50,645 nt of DNA, taken from assembly GCA_938038205.1 (NCBI GenBank), contig CALHSA010000012.1, positions 1 through 50,645 on the forward strand, written 5' to 3'. This DNA is from an uncultured bacterium. Lineage in GTDB: Bacteria > Bdellovibrionota_C > UBA2361 > JANWWW01. Below the pieces are notes generated by a model that was given only the letters and a program-made list of their open reading frames with translations, did not search any database and was not told the DNA's origin. Positions 35,084 through 42,486 of this stretch are shown here, piece by piece (within the stretch, counting starts at the first letter, position 1; each line of letters begins with the position of its first letter). The translations under genes were made by a program, and so were the position numbers.

Positions 35084-35662
35084 TCAACAAAAATCGTGTA
35101 AAAACCGTGAAACTTCAATAAAAGCTATATCTTCACAATCAACTGGATTAAATTTTTCAGTATCAATGGCAATTGTTTCACCAGATAAAAACGGTTTGAT
35201 GAGGTAAAAAAATTTTTTAAAGCTCATTCGTCCATACCAAATACACTCACTCTTCTTTGAAAAAAACAGGTTATAATTCCTTAAAATTAATAATCCAGAT
35301 AATGTTTTTAACCTTGAAAAAAATAATTCTCTTGAGTCAATTGAATCTAAATAGAAACCTTCTTCTTGGCAAACGTTAAAAATCTCAAGTTCATAACTTG
35401 GATCCAAGTGACACTCTAAATTTTTCAACTCAACAAATGCAAAGTACTCAGAGGAACCCTTTGAAAAGGTTACCTTGTTCGATAAGGTATAAATTGGAAG
35501 AAGCAATAAAACTTGACGCTCACGACAACCAGAAGAAGAAAGCATTCTCAATATTACTCTAGTGATATCTGGAAGTCGCTTTTGATCAAACTTACACTTA
35601 ACAGTGAAACAGCAACCTTTAACGAAAATTCTAGCGTTGTCAAATAAGTCAATAACAATCAT
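35084..35662 (-). CDS. 192-aa unknown protein in the ftsA position
   Basis: Sits exactly where ftsA is expected, between ftsQ (overlapping by four bases) and ftsZ (33 bases away). It is less than half FtsA's usual ~420 residues. It begins MIVIDLFDNARIFVKG, faintly like the phosphate-1 strand of actin-fold ATPases, then has alternating strands (RQVLLLLPIYTL, IAFIEVSRFL), but shows no convincing ATP-binding loops and lacks FtsA's C-terminal amphipathic membrane helix. No other reading frame in the gap holds the missing part, so a simple frameshifted ftsA is unlikely. It may be a strongly reduced FtsA-like or PilM-like protein or an unrelated replacement. Product expression is likely given the tight operon. 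Confidence 0.6.
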   Translation of the reverse strand: MIVIDLFDNARIFVKGCCFTVKCKFDQKRLPDITRVILRMLSSSGCRERQVLLLLPIYTLSNKVTFSKGSSEYFAFVELKNLECHLDPSYELEIFNVCQEEGFYLDSIDSRELFFSRLKTLSGLLILRNYNLFFSKKSECIWYGRMSFKKFFYLIKPFLSGETIAIDTEKFNPVDCEDIAFIEVSRFLHDFC

Positions 35663-36348
35663 ATATTTAAACTGATAACGATTGATCTATCGTGATTTAT
35701 TCTAACCTCTTTGACCTCTTTTAACTTATCAATCTTATGAAGAATACTCTTAATAAAGATTGATTGAAGTTCGGGGTATTCTCCAGGATCAGAGTAATAA
35801 AAGGTAATCGAAAAATCTTTACATAGATTAATTCTGGTAGTGTTTGCCGAAAGTAGGATACTACAAACATTCTTTTGGGAACTTTCAATCATATGAATTA
35901 ACTTAAGTATGCCTGGCAAAATACGTGATACTAAAGATTTGTCAAAAACATGAACCAGGATAAAGTCATCTTTAAAATTTTTATTTTCAGCTAAAACCAA
36001 CCTTCCTTGGAAATCAGATAAATAAACAGAATCATCCAAAAATACTAGTAACCTAGGATTTTCAAGATCAATAAAATACCTAATTTGTGGAGGAAACCAT
36101 GAAATCCTTCGGAAGCAATTCTTAACAAATGGGTATTCCTGAAGAAAAACACAACGGTTTTGTAGACCCAAAAACTCTAGTGTTGATCCGAATTTTTCCT
36201 TGATTTCTTTATTGAATACTCTCTCAATGGGTATACGCTCACTGTTTTCTCCTACAAAGGTAACCTCTGATTTAGTTAAGAACTCGAAAGAAATGTAAAT
36301 AAAACAAAATAAAAACAGAACTAAAATTGAGAACCTAAAACAACCCAT
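35659..36348 (-). CDS. ftsQ: FtsQ-like divisome protein (by position and architecture)
   Basis: A short cytoplasmic start, one membrane helix (FSILVLFLFCFIYISFEFL) and a ~200-residue extracytoplasmic part with a first strand (VTFVGENSERIPIERV) that fits a POTRA domain. This is the FtsQ/DivIB plan, and the gene sits between murB and ftsZ as in many division clusters. FtsQ scaffolds FtsL and FtsB with the septal synthase. Sequence is divergent, so identity rests mainly on context. Length 229 aa is slightly short. The start overlaps murB by 28 bases. Confidence 0.7.
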   Translation of the reverse strand: MGCFRFSILVLFLFCFIYISFEFLTKSEVTFVGENSERIPIERVFNKEIKEKFGSTLEFLGLQNRCVFLQEYPFVKNCFRRISWFPPQIRYFIDLENPRLLVFLDDSVYLSDFQGRLVLAENKNFKDDFILVHVFDKSLVSRILPGILKLIHMIESSQKNVCSILLSANTTRINLCKDFSITFYYSDPGEYPELQSIFIKSILHKIDKLKEVKEVRINHDRSIVISLNI

Positions 36349-37232
36349 TCTAATTCTAAGTCTATCAGAAAACTTTCTTTAACTCTTTGTATTGCCAAGT
36401 ATAACAGCTCCTCAACATCTTTGTAAGTCCCTTTTTTTGAGTAATTAATGATCCAGTTAGCATGTTTTTCAGAGAACTTACATCCGCCAATAGAGAGTCC
36501 TTTAAATCCGAGATGCTCTAAAATCTCGCCGGCGGATTTTGATTCTGGATTCTTAAACACAGAGCCAAGACTTGGATACTCTAATGGTTGTGTAGCTTTC
36601 CTATAATCTAAGTTTCGTCGAATAAGACTCATAATCATGTCTGTTTTAGCTTGACTTATATGTATATCACCCCAGAGTATAACTGCTTTGCTCGGAATCG
36701 AGGAGAATCTATACCCAAAATCAGGCTTAATAATTTCAAGTTTTCCCTCATAAAGAATACAAACCTCTGTAATAATATTGGCAATCTCAGAGCCATGAGC
36801 CCCAGCGTTCATTTTGATCGCACCCCCAACTGTACCTGGGATCCCTACGCCAAACTCAAGACCAGAATAACCATCCTTACTAAGAGCGCGACAAACTTGG
36901 TCAAAATGAGCACCTGCATACAATCTAAATTTGGTTGCAGAAATTTTCTCTATTTTATCGAACTCTCCTACCAATTTAATGATTGGAGCTTGTATACTCT
37001 CTCCCCTAAAAAAAGTATTACTACCTCGCCCTAAGATGTAAAACTCTTCTCCTATTATTGAGTTAAGGATTTGAAGTTCTTTAAGAGATCTTATTCGAAC
37101 AACAACACATGCACTACCTCCTCCAATCCTAAACGGGCTTAGTTTAGAAAAATCTACATTTGTATCAAAAACACAATTAAGTTTAGCTAACCTGTTTATT
37201 AAATCCCTTAAGAATTTTTCTTGCTCGCTCAT
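36321..37232 (-). CDS. murB: UDP-N-acetylenolpyruvoylglucosamine reductase
   Basis: FAD- and NADPH-dependent enzyme producing UDP-MurNAc. FAD-binding motifs: LSPFRIGGGSACVVV (residue ~32), YILGRGSNTFF (~72), and GLEFGVGIPGTVGGAIKMNAGAHG (~127). The proton-donor Ser is in YPSLGSVFKNP and the catalytic Glu near the end in IDLELEWVVLG. Length 303 aa is typical of the type II enzyme without the extra Tyr loop. The ATG at 37232 overlaps murC by 50 bases, an unusually long overlap, so translation is probably coupled. Confidence 0.96.
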   Translation of the reverse strand: MSEQEKFLRDLINRLAKLNCVFDTNVDFSKLSPFRIGGGSACVVVRIRSLKELQILNSIIGEEFYILGRGSNTFFRGESIQAPIIKLVGEFDKIEKISATKFRLYAGAHFDQVCRALSKDGYSGLEFGVGIPGTVGGAIKMNAGAHGSEIANIITEVCILYEGKLEIIKPDFGYRFSSIPSKAVILWGDIHISQAKTDMIMSLIRRNLDYRKATQPLEYPSLGSVFKNPESKSAGEILEHLGFKGLSIGGCKFSEKHANWIINYSKKGTYKDVEELLYLAIQRVKESFLIDLELEWVVLGSQF

Positions 37233-38451
37233 CTATATCTCCAGCACCTAAAAGTAAAATTACTTCAGATCTACTTAAAGCTTTTTCAAATTCAATCTCG
37301 AAATTCTGAATAAACTGAGCTCCACTAATATTAACAAGATCGTGCACAATCTCATTATTGATTTCACCTATACCTGGTTCAAAAACTGGTAGTATAAAAA
37401 CCTTGAGATTAGAGAAAAGATTTTTATATAGAGATAAAGTTAAAATTAACCTTGATAATCTATGTGGCTGATAGAAAACAACTAAATCTTTAAAAAGCTC
37501 TTTTAAAGATTCAATAACAACTTTTACTTCAGCAGGATGATGAGCATAATCTGAGATTACGAGAGGATTTAAATTGATCTTTTCTAGCCTTCTAGATAGT
37601 CCTGGATAACTTTTTAATCTCTCTAAGGCGAGATTGGGATTAATACTGAGTTCTTGTAATGCTAAAACTGAAATCAAAGCGTTCTGAGCATACTGGTTTC
37701 CATGGAAAGGGATAAAGCCTTCATAGCTCTTTCCATCAAGTGTAAATTCAAAAAAGGTTCCTTCCTTCAATAAATTAATCCGTTTTATTTGAGCCTTTGA
37801 GTGATAGCTTCTAAAGTCACATTTAATAGTAAAAAATGTGTTAGAGAGAATCTTTCTTGAAACTAACGATAACGAGTAAAAGCTCCATTCCAAACATTTA
37901 ATACTCCTCCAAAATTCCATATGTTCGTAGTCAATGGATGTTACAACACTAAGAAAAGGTTTAGCTTTTAAAAAAGACCCATCACTTTCATCTGCCTCAA
38001 TAACAAAAAAATCTCCTTTATCAAATTTCGCGTATCTTTGATCATCCAAAATTTTTGCTCCCAAATAGTAAGAAGCAGGCTCATGAGACCTAAGGACATA
38101 AGATATCATACCAGCAACTGAGCTTTTACCATGACTACCTGTAACTAAAATAATTTGCCGACCTTCAGCTATTTTTAATAGAAGATCAAACCTGTGTAAT
38201 AAAATTCCTCCATTTTCTCTAACACTTGCAAGCAAAGGATGATTTGGACTGAAAGCACCTGAAAAACATATCAAGTCATATGATTGTAATTGTGGAATCT
38301 GTCTCACAGGTCCCAGATAGTTAACGTATTTATTAGGTGATTCAGTATCATCCATCCCTGATGGCAAAACTCCTAGGTCACAAAGCAATTCAGCTAGACC
38401 TCTCATTCCAGATCCATGGCAACCTAAAAGAAGCACTGACTTCGGTATCAT
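37183..38451 (-). CDS. murC: UDP-N-acetylmuramate-L-alanine ligase
   Basis: First Mur ligase of the cytoplasmic peptidoglycan pathway, adding L-Ala to UDP-MurNAc. The N-terminal loop is GCHGSGMRGLAELLCDLG (residue ~9), where most MurC proteins have GIGGxGMSGIAE. The ATP loop is VTGSHGKSSVAGMISYVL (~102), then EADESDGSFLKAKP (~153) and HMEFW. The C-terminal domain has SDYAHHPAEVK. EADESDGSF marks it as MurC, while the paralogue at 28450 carries the Mpl pattern. At 422 aa it is slightly short. It heads the murC-murB-ftsQ-ORF-ftsZ operon, divergent from tatA. Confidence 0.93.
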   Translation of the reverse strand: MIPKSVLLLGCHGSGMRGLAELLCDLGVLPSGMDDTESPNKYVNYLGPVRQIPQLQSYDLICFSGAFSPNHPLLASVRENGGILLHRFDLLLKIAEGRQIILVTGSHGKSSVAGMISYVLRSHEPASYYLGAKILDDQRYAKFDKGDFFVIEADESDGSFLKAKPFLSVVTSIDYEHMEFWRSIKCLEWSFYSLSLVSRKILSNTFFTIKCDFRSYHSKAQIKRINLLKEGTFFEFTLDGKSYEGFIPFHGNQYAQNALISVLALQELSINPNLALERLKSYPGLSRRLEKINLNPLVISDYAHHPAEVKVVIESLKELFKDLVVFYQPHRLSRLILTLSLYKNLFSNLKVFILPVFEPGIGEINNEIVHDLVNISGAQFIQNFEIEFEKALSRSEVILLLGAGDIDERARKILKGFNKQVS

Positions 38452-38502
38452 CGTGGTAACCTATAACGTATGGATAGATAAGATTATAATAAGCATAAGT
38501 AA

Positions 38503-38760
38503 ATGTTAGGTATCGGGTCAACAGAATTAGCACTAATCTTTTTTGTCTTATTAATTTTTCTTGGGCCTAAAGATTTAGCAAAAGTTGCCAAAACTTTTGG
38601 AGATTTTATGGGAAAATTAAACTCAGCATATCTAAAATTTAGAAGAGAATTAAACATGAAACTTTTGGAAACGGAAGATGTTAAACCTTTAGATCAGATC
38701 GATAATGTAAAGCTTAAATTGGAACAGAAACTTTCTAAATTTGAGAAAAAGGATGATTGA
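38503..38760 (+). CDS. Sec-independent translocase protein TatA/TatB family
   Basis: An 85-aa protein with an N-terminal helix (ELALIFFVLLIFLG), the Gly-Pro hinge (LGPKDLAKVAKTFGDFMG) and a charged amphipathic tail. It forms the pore or, if TatB-like, the substrate receptor with TatC. The N-terminal IGSTEL and the longer charged tail are somewhat TatB-like, while the FG motif after the hinge is TatA-like. No second copy lies here, so either one protein does both jobs or the other is elsewhere. tatC overlaps its end. Confidence 0.88.
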   Translation: MLGIGSTELALIFFVLLIFLGPKDLAKVAKTFGDFMGKLNSAYLKFRRELNMKLLETEDVKPLDQIDNVKLKLEQKLSKFEKKDD

Positions 38761-39499
38761 AAAAGAGACTCTCCCAGAGTTTTCATTTTGGGAACACATC
38801 GAAGATTTAAGAAAGAGATTAATCGTATCTGCAATTAGTGTTTTAATTGTTGGATTATTTGTTTACATCTATTCCTCCGATATAATGGAGTTTTTACTTA
38901 AACCTTTTTACACAAACTTTAACAATTTGGAGGTTGTAGGCTTAACACCCAGCGAAGCATTCACAACTCGAATACTACTAGCAATCTGGTTAGGAGTGAT
39001 AATTAGTTCTCCAATTATTCTGTACCAAATTTGGTTATTTATTAGCCCAGGTCTATATAGCTACGAAAAGCGCTCCATAAAAAGTGTTTTGATTTATGCA
39101 ATTCTACTTTTCCTAACTGGGATCATGTTTGCTTATTTGATACTTTTGCCTTTTGCTTTGAACTTTTTTTACTCTCAGTTCAAGATTTTAGGAATTCAAC
39201 CAACTGTTAGAGTTACTGACTATCTATCAATGTTGATCAAGCTTACATTAGGATCTGGCTTGGTTTTTCTTACTCCAGTAGTAAGTTATTGTTTATCACG
39301 CTTTGGTTTGCTTTCATCTCAGTTTCTAATAGATAACTCCAGATTTTTCATCGTAGCTATCTTCATTTTAGCAGCTATACTGACACCTCCAGATGTATTA
39401 ACTCAGATTATTCTAGCTGGTCCTTTGCTAATATTGTATGGAGTTTCAATCTTGGTTGTTAAAAAAGTTGAGAAGGATGAGAGTTTCAGAGCTTTGTAA
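38753..39499 (+). CDS. tatC: Sec-independent translocase protein TatC
   Basis: Six-helix inner-membrane protein that recognises twin-arginine signal peptides of folded proteins. Motifs: [15 protein letters not shown] at the N-terminus (conserved ELR.RL), [29 protein letters not shown] (conserved F..PGL...E) and [10 protein letters not shown] with the TPPD motif. Start ATG 38753 overlaps the tatA stop by eight bases; a longer start at 38741 is less likely. Length about 248 aa is normal. Confidence 0.95.
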   Translation: MIEKETLPEFSFWEHIEDLRKRLIVSAISVLIVGLFVYIYSSDIMEFLLKPFYTNFNNLEVVGLTPSEAFTTRILLAIWLGVIISSPIILYQIWLFISPGLYSYEKRSIKSVLIYAILLFLTGIMFAYLILLPFALNFFYSQFKILGIQPTVRVTDYLSMLIKLTLGSGLVFLTPVVSYCLSRFGLLSSQFLIDNSRFFIVAIFILAAILTPPDVLTQIILAGPLLILYGVSILVVKKVEKDESFRAL

Positions 39500-40451
39500 A
39501 TTTTTAAACCTTTCTTTTTTTGGTTTTGATTTCGAAATATCTGGAGTTTGTTCACTGAGTAATCAAAAGGATTTTTGTCTAACATTTAATAAATCTGACA
39601 CTGTCCCTACAATAAAAGTAAAACATTTGGCTGTTTTATCTAAGCTCGAGCCAAATGGTGGAGTATGGATTAAATCTAGTAATCCTCAAACAGATTTTAT
39701 AAGGGCTTGTAACCTATTTTTGCCCAAAATTAAACTTTCAGGCATTCATCCAACTGCAATAATTCATCCAGGAGCTAAAGTGAAAGGTGACTCAGTTTAC
39801 ATAGCACCATACGTAGTTATTGATGAGGATGCTGAAATCGATGAAGGGTGCATGGTGTATGCTCATGTATACGTAGGTAAATCAGTAAAAATTGGAAAGA
39901 ACACGATTCTGCTACCTGGAGCTAAAATCATGAACAACTGTGAAATCGGGAGTAACTGTGTTATTGGCCCTGGCACTGTTATTGGAGGTGATGGTTTTGG
40001 GTATGTTTTGCATAATGGTGAATTTTTAAAATTTCCTCAAATCGGGAGAGTAATTATCGAGGATTTTGTTGAGATAGGAGCAAACGTTACGATAGATAGA
40101 GGGGCTCTCGATGATACAATTATTAAAAGAGGTACAAAAATCGATAATTTAGTGCAAATTGGTCATAATGTTGAAATAGGCGAGAATACCTTAATATGTG
40201 GCCAGGCTGGTATAGCAGGGAGCGCTAAAATTGGATCTTACTGTGTATTAGGTGGTCAGGCCGGTGTCAGAGACCATGTGAGAATCACGGATTTTGTAAG
40301 AATTGCAGGTAAATCTGGCGTCTCAAATAATATACTAGAAAAAGGTGATTTTATGAACGTATTTCCACCTATGGAGGCAAATAAATGGAAAAGGTTTATT
40401 GCATTTTTAATAAGAAATTTTAAAAAAACAATAAATAAATATAGCATATAA
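39477..40451 (+). CDS. lpxD: UDP-3-O-(3-hydroxyacyl)glucosamine N-acyltransferase
   Basis: Third enzyme of lipid A synthesis. A short N-terminal uridine-binding domain is followed by a left-handed beta helix made of hexapeptide repeats ([15 protein letters not shown] onward) and C-terminal helices. The catalytic His lies in [22 protein letters not shown] and [12 protein letters not shown] are typical. The start is ATG 39477, inside tatC's end, preceded by a GAGAAGG-like site; an ATG at 39438 would add 13 residues. Length ~324 aa. Its presence shows the organism makes lipid A. The usual neighbours fabZ, lpxA and bamA are not here. Confidence 0.95.
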   Translation: MRVSELCKFLNLSFFGFDFEISGVCSLSNQKDFCLTFNKSDTVPTIKVKHLAVLSKLEPNGGVWIKSSNPQTDFIRACNLFLPKIKLSGIHPTAIIHPGAKVKGDSVYIAPYVVIDEDAEIDEGCMVYAHVYVGKSVKIGKNTILLPGAKIMNNCEIGSNCVIGPGTVIGGDGFGYVLHNGEFLKFPQIGRVIIEDFVEIGANVTIDRGALDDTIIKRGTKIDNLVQIGHNVEIGENTLICGQAGIAGSAKIGSYCVLGGQAGVRDHVRITDFVRIAGKSGVSNNILEKGDFMNVFPPMEANKWKRFIAFLIRNFKKTINKYSI

Positions 40452-40486
40452 ATACTATATTTGTAGTATAGTATTAGTATACTATA
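40452..40486 (+). promoter_or_regulatory. Cluster of TAGTAT/ATACTA half-sites before imuA (operator candidate)
   Basis: The half-site ATACTA or its complement TAGTAT occurs five times in 33 bp, at 40452, 40464, 40469, 40475 and 40479. Together they form ATACTATA repeats on either side of TATAGTAT and the perfect palindrome TAGTATACTA (40475-40484). The cluster ends four bases before the ATG. It looks like a cooperative repressor site. LexA control is plausible for an imuAB cassette, but I do not recognise a known LexA box. Confidence 0.55.
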
Positions 40487-40490
40487 AAAA

Positions 40491-41012
40491 ATGAAACTAA
40501 TTACAGCAGACGAACTTGAGTCTATAGCTTTACGATTAAGCTCAAAATTAACCTTAAATTACGGTAACTTATATGGGATTAAGTATCCTAATTTTCCTCC
40601 TTTTAGTTTTTTAAAAATGATTATTAAAGAGTACTTACTCAATCAGGAGGAAGGATACATTATGATTCAAAAAACTGATTATCTAAATCCAATTTTCTTT
40701 AGGGAGTTTTTAGATAAAATTCTTTTCTTTAATTTTAGGGATCATAGATCATTAGTATTACAACCTAAATGTTTACTTATATTTTTTCTAAATAATATTT
40801 CTCGATGTGTAAATCTCAAGGTAAAGAAAACAAAAAGTATCTGTCTTATAGTAAACAAAAATCCAGAAATATGTGGTTGCTCAAAAATTTTACATGTTTC
40901 AACTAAATTTGACACTAACTTTAATCCACACATAATAATCTCCTCTCAGGAATATAAAGTAAGCAAAAATTTACAAACAATAAAAAGAACTAAAATTACC
41001 CATGTATATTAG
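40491..41012 (+). CDS. imuA: ImuA-like protein of a mutasome cassette
   Basis: 173-aa protein, directly upstream of and overlapping imuB by 11 bases. ImuA proteins are RecA-superfamily relatives lacking a Walker A motif that act with ImuB and DnaE2 in SOS mutagenesis. Here a beta/alpha pattern is seen (EEGYIMIQKT, CLLIFFLNN, SICLIVNKN) but sequence identity to ImuA is weak; the call rests mainly on the pairing with imuB. It is shorter than most ImuA proteins (~200-260 aa). It has a lower G+C content than the flanking lpxD and lon. An operator-like cluster precedes it. Confidence 0.5.
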   Translation: MKLITADELESIALRLSSKLTLNYGNLYGIKYPNFPPFSFLKMIIKEYLLNQEEGYIMIQKTDYLNPIFFREFLDKILFFNFRDHRSLVLQPKCLLIFFLNNISRCVNLKVKKTKSICLIVNKNPEICGCSKILHVSTKFDTNFNPHIIISSQEYKVSKNLQTIKRTKITHVY

Positions 41013-42402
41013 CATTAGTTTAAAAGAATTATTCTTTAAAAAGACTCAAAAAAGCAGCGCAGTTTTAATATACGATAATCAAGTAGTAATTACAAAAAAT
41101 ATACCAAATAGTTATATTGGCTATACAAAAACAGCGTTATTAGCTCATCATCCTGAAACGGAAATAATAAACATAAATAAATTTGAATTATGGAGTACCA
41201 TTATCGAACCTTTACAAAAGTTTGCAAACGATTTACCTAACATGTATTTTTTACCAGACTTACCAGGTATCTTGCCATTTACCTCAATTCATTTAACTTT
41301 GGACCCCTACATTCGATATTTTGGAAGCTTAAAAAAATTTAGAGATTTCTTAGACACAATCATGCTAAAACAGTTTAATACTAAATTAAACTACGTTATT
41401 TCTCCTAACCCTTTTGCTAACACTCTAATTTGTTTATTAAATGACGAGAATAAGATTTTTATAGATAAATCATATATTCAGGAAATAAGAAATATACCGA
41501 TCTCCAGTTGTTTTTTTATTTGCAAAAAAGATGTACTTAACCTTCAACATCTTAGAGTTTACTCTATAGGCGATATTATTAAAGAATTTGATTTAAAAGA
41601 TTTAAAAGCACTTCTTACAAAAGATACCGCAAACTTTCTCAATAACCTCTGCTCATTAAAGAATGAATTTAGATTGGTTAAAATCACCCCCATTGATACT
41701 GTTTATTACAACCTGAATTATCAGATAAATGAACAAAACGTTTTAGCAGAATCAATATTTAATGGATTGAATAGATTATCTATTAAATTACAAGAGAAAA
41801 ATCTAACATTAAAAAATGCTTTAATCCTCTTTCAAAGCCAAGAAAGCATTAAAACATTTAAAATATCCTTTTCAAAGGATTCAAAAGAGGCAAAAAGCCT
41901 ATGCAATAAAGTTGCAAGCACTGTTCCATTACCAATTATTAGTTATTGTATTATTCCAACTGAAATTAAAAAACCACAGCAGTTAACATTTTTTAAAATA
42001 AACGACGAAACAAACGGAATTTTAGAAAAAGCAATTACAAGTAATTACATTACACCTGAGCTTTGTTACAAATATGTTAAATCAAATGAATATCCAAAAA
42101 ACCTAAATCTTGATTTTAAATCTGATATTCCACCTTTTCTAATCAGCCCTCCAATTAAAATAGACATATTTGGTGTATTAAATTGTGCTCCTAGATATAT
42201 AGTTTTTAAAAATAAAAAGATTAAAATCTTAAAATCACAGATTCACTCACTTATCTTCCCGGAATGGTGGAATATCGACACGAAAGATGAGTTATTTAAA
42301 TCTAAAAAAAGACTTTATTATAAGCTCCTAACCGAGAATGGTTTGATTCTATGGGTAGCCATTATAGATAACAATGGATTCTTGAATGGTATCTGGTCTT
42401 AG
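41002..42402 (+). CDS. imuB: ImuB-like Y-family polymerase homologue (mutasome protein)
   Basis: Inactive relative of Y-family DNA polymerases that bridges the beta clamp, ImuA and DnaE2 during SOS mutagenesis. Sequence follows the ImuB plan: an N-terminal palm-like region (PNMYFLPDLPGILPF ... IRYFGSLKKFRDFL, matching the family's 'DitGc.hLfGGE..Ll'), a region with LQHLRVYSIGDIIKEF (the 'LrrlGLrriGdL' helix-hairpin-helix), a QLTFF at residues 327-331 that fits the beta-clamp motif QLxLF, and a diagnostic C-terminus with FPEWWN (419-424), RLYYKLLTENGLILWVA and GIWS. The catalytic carboxylates of true Y-polymerases are not seen, as expected. Very AT-rich. dnaE2 is not in the window. Confidence 0.85.
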   Translation: MYISISLKELFFKKTQKSSAVLIYDNQVVITKNIPNSYIGYTKTALLAHHPETEIININKFELWSTIIEPLQKFANDLPNMYFLPDLPGILPFTSIHLTLDPYIRYFGSLKKFRDFLDTIMLKQFNTKLNYVISPNPFANTLICLLNDENKIFIDKSYIQEIRNIPISSCFFICKKDVLNLQHLRVYSIGDIIKEFDLKDLKALLTKDTANFLNNLCSLKNEFRLVKITPIDTVYYNLNYQINEQNVLAESIFNGLNRLSIKLQEKNLTLKNALILFQSQESIKTFKISFSKDSKEAKSLCNKVASTVPLPIISYCIIPTEIKKPQQLTFFKINDETNGILEKAITSNYITPELCYKYVKSNEYPKNLNLDFKSDIPPFLISPPIKIDIFGVLNCAPRYIVFKNKKIKILKSQIHSLIFPEWWNIDTKDELFKSKKRLYYKLLTENGLILWVAIIDNNGFLNGIWS

Positions 42403-42448
42403 CAAATCATCTTTAAAATTAAAACTCAAATACTTATAAATTTATTGT

Positions 42449-42471
42449 GTTATTAAAAAGCATTTAATAAC
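42449..42471 (+). promoter_or_regulatory. 9-bp inverted repeat upstream of lon
   Basis: GTTATTAAA and TTTAATAAC flank AAGCA. The hairpin ends 15 bases before the lon ATG, with no T-tract after it, so it could be an operator rather than a terminator. It does not match the CIRCE element. Confidence 0.4.
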
Positions 42472-42486
42472 ATCAAAATTTAGAGA

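Noticed and set aside
35084-35662. Frameshifted ftsA
   Set aside because: No other frame in the interval between ftsQ and ftsZ codes for the missing ~230 residues, and only 33 bases separate the ORF from ftsZ.
28450-38451. Two copies of murC
   Set aside because: The gene at 28450-29889 has the EGDEYD...F pattern of Mpl, whereas 37183-38451 has MurC's EADESDGSF.
40491-42402. Toxin-antitoxin pair or restriction module
   Set aside because: Small gene plus large gene behind an operator suggested this, but the larger protein matches ImuB throughout, including its C-terminus and clamp motif.
42449-42471. CIRCE element controlling lon
   Set aside because: The arms GTTATTAAA/TTTAATAAC do not match TTAGCACTC/GAGTGCTAA, and the loop is five rather than nine bases.
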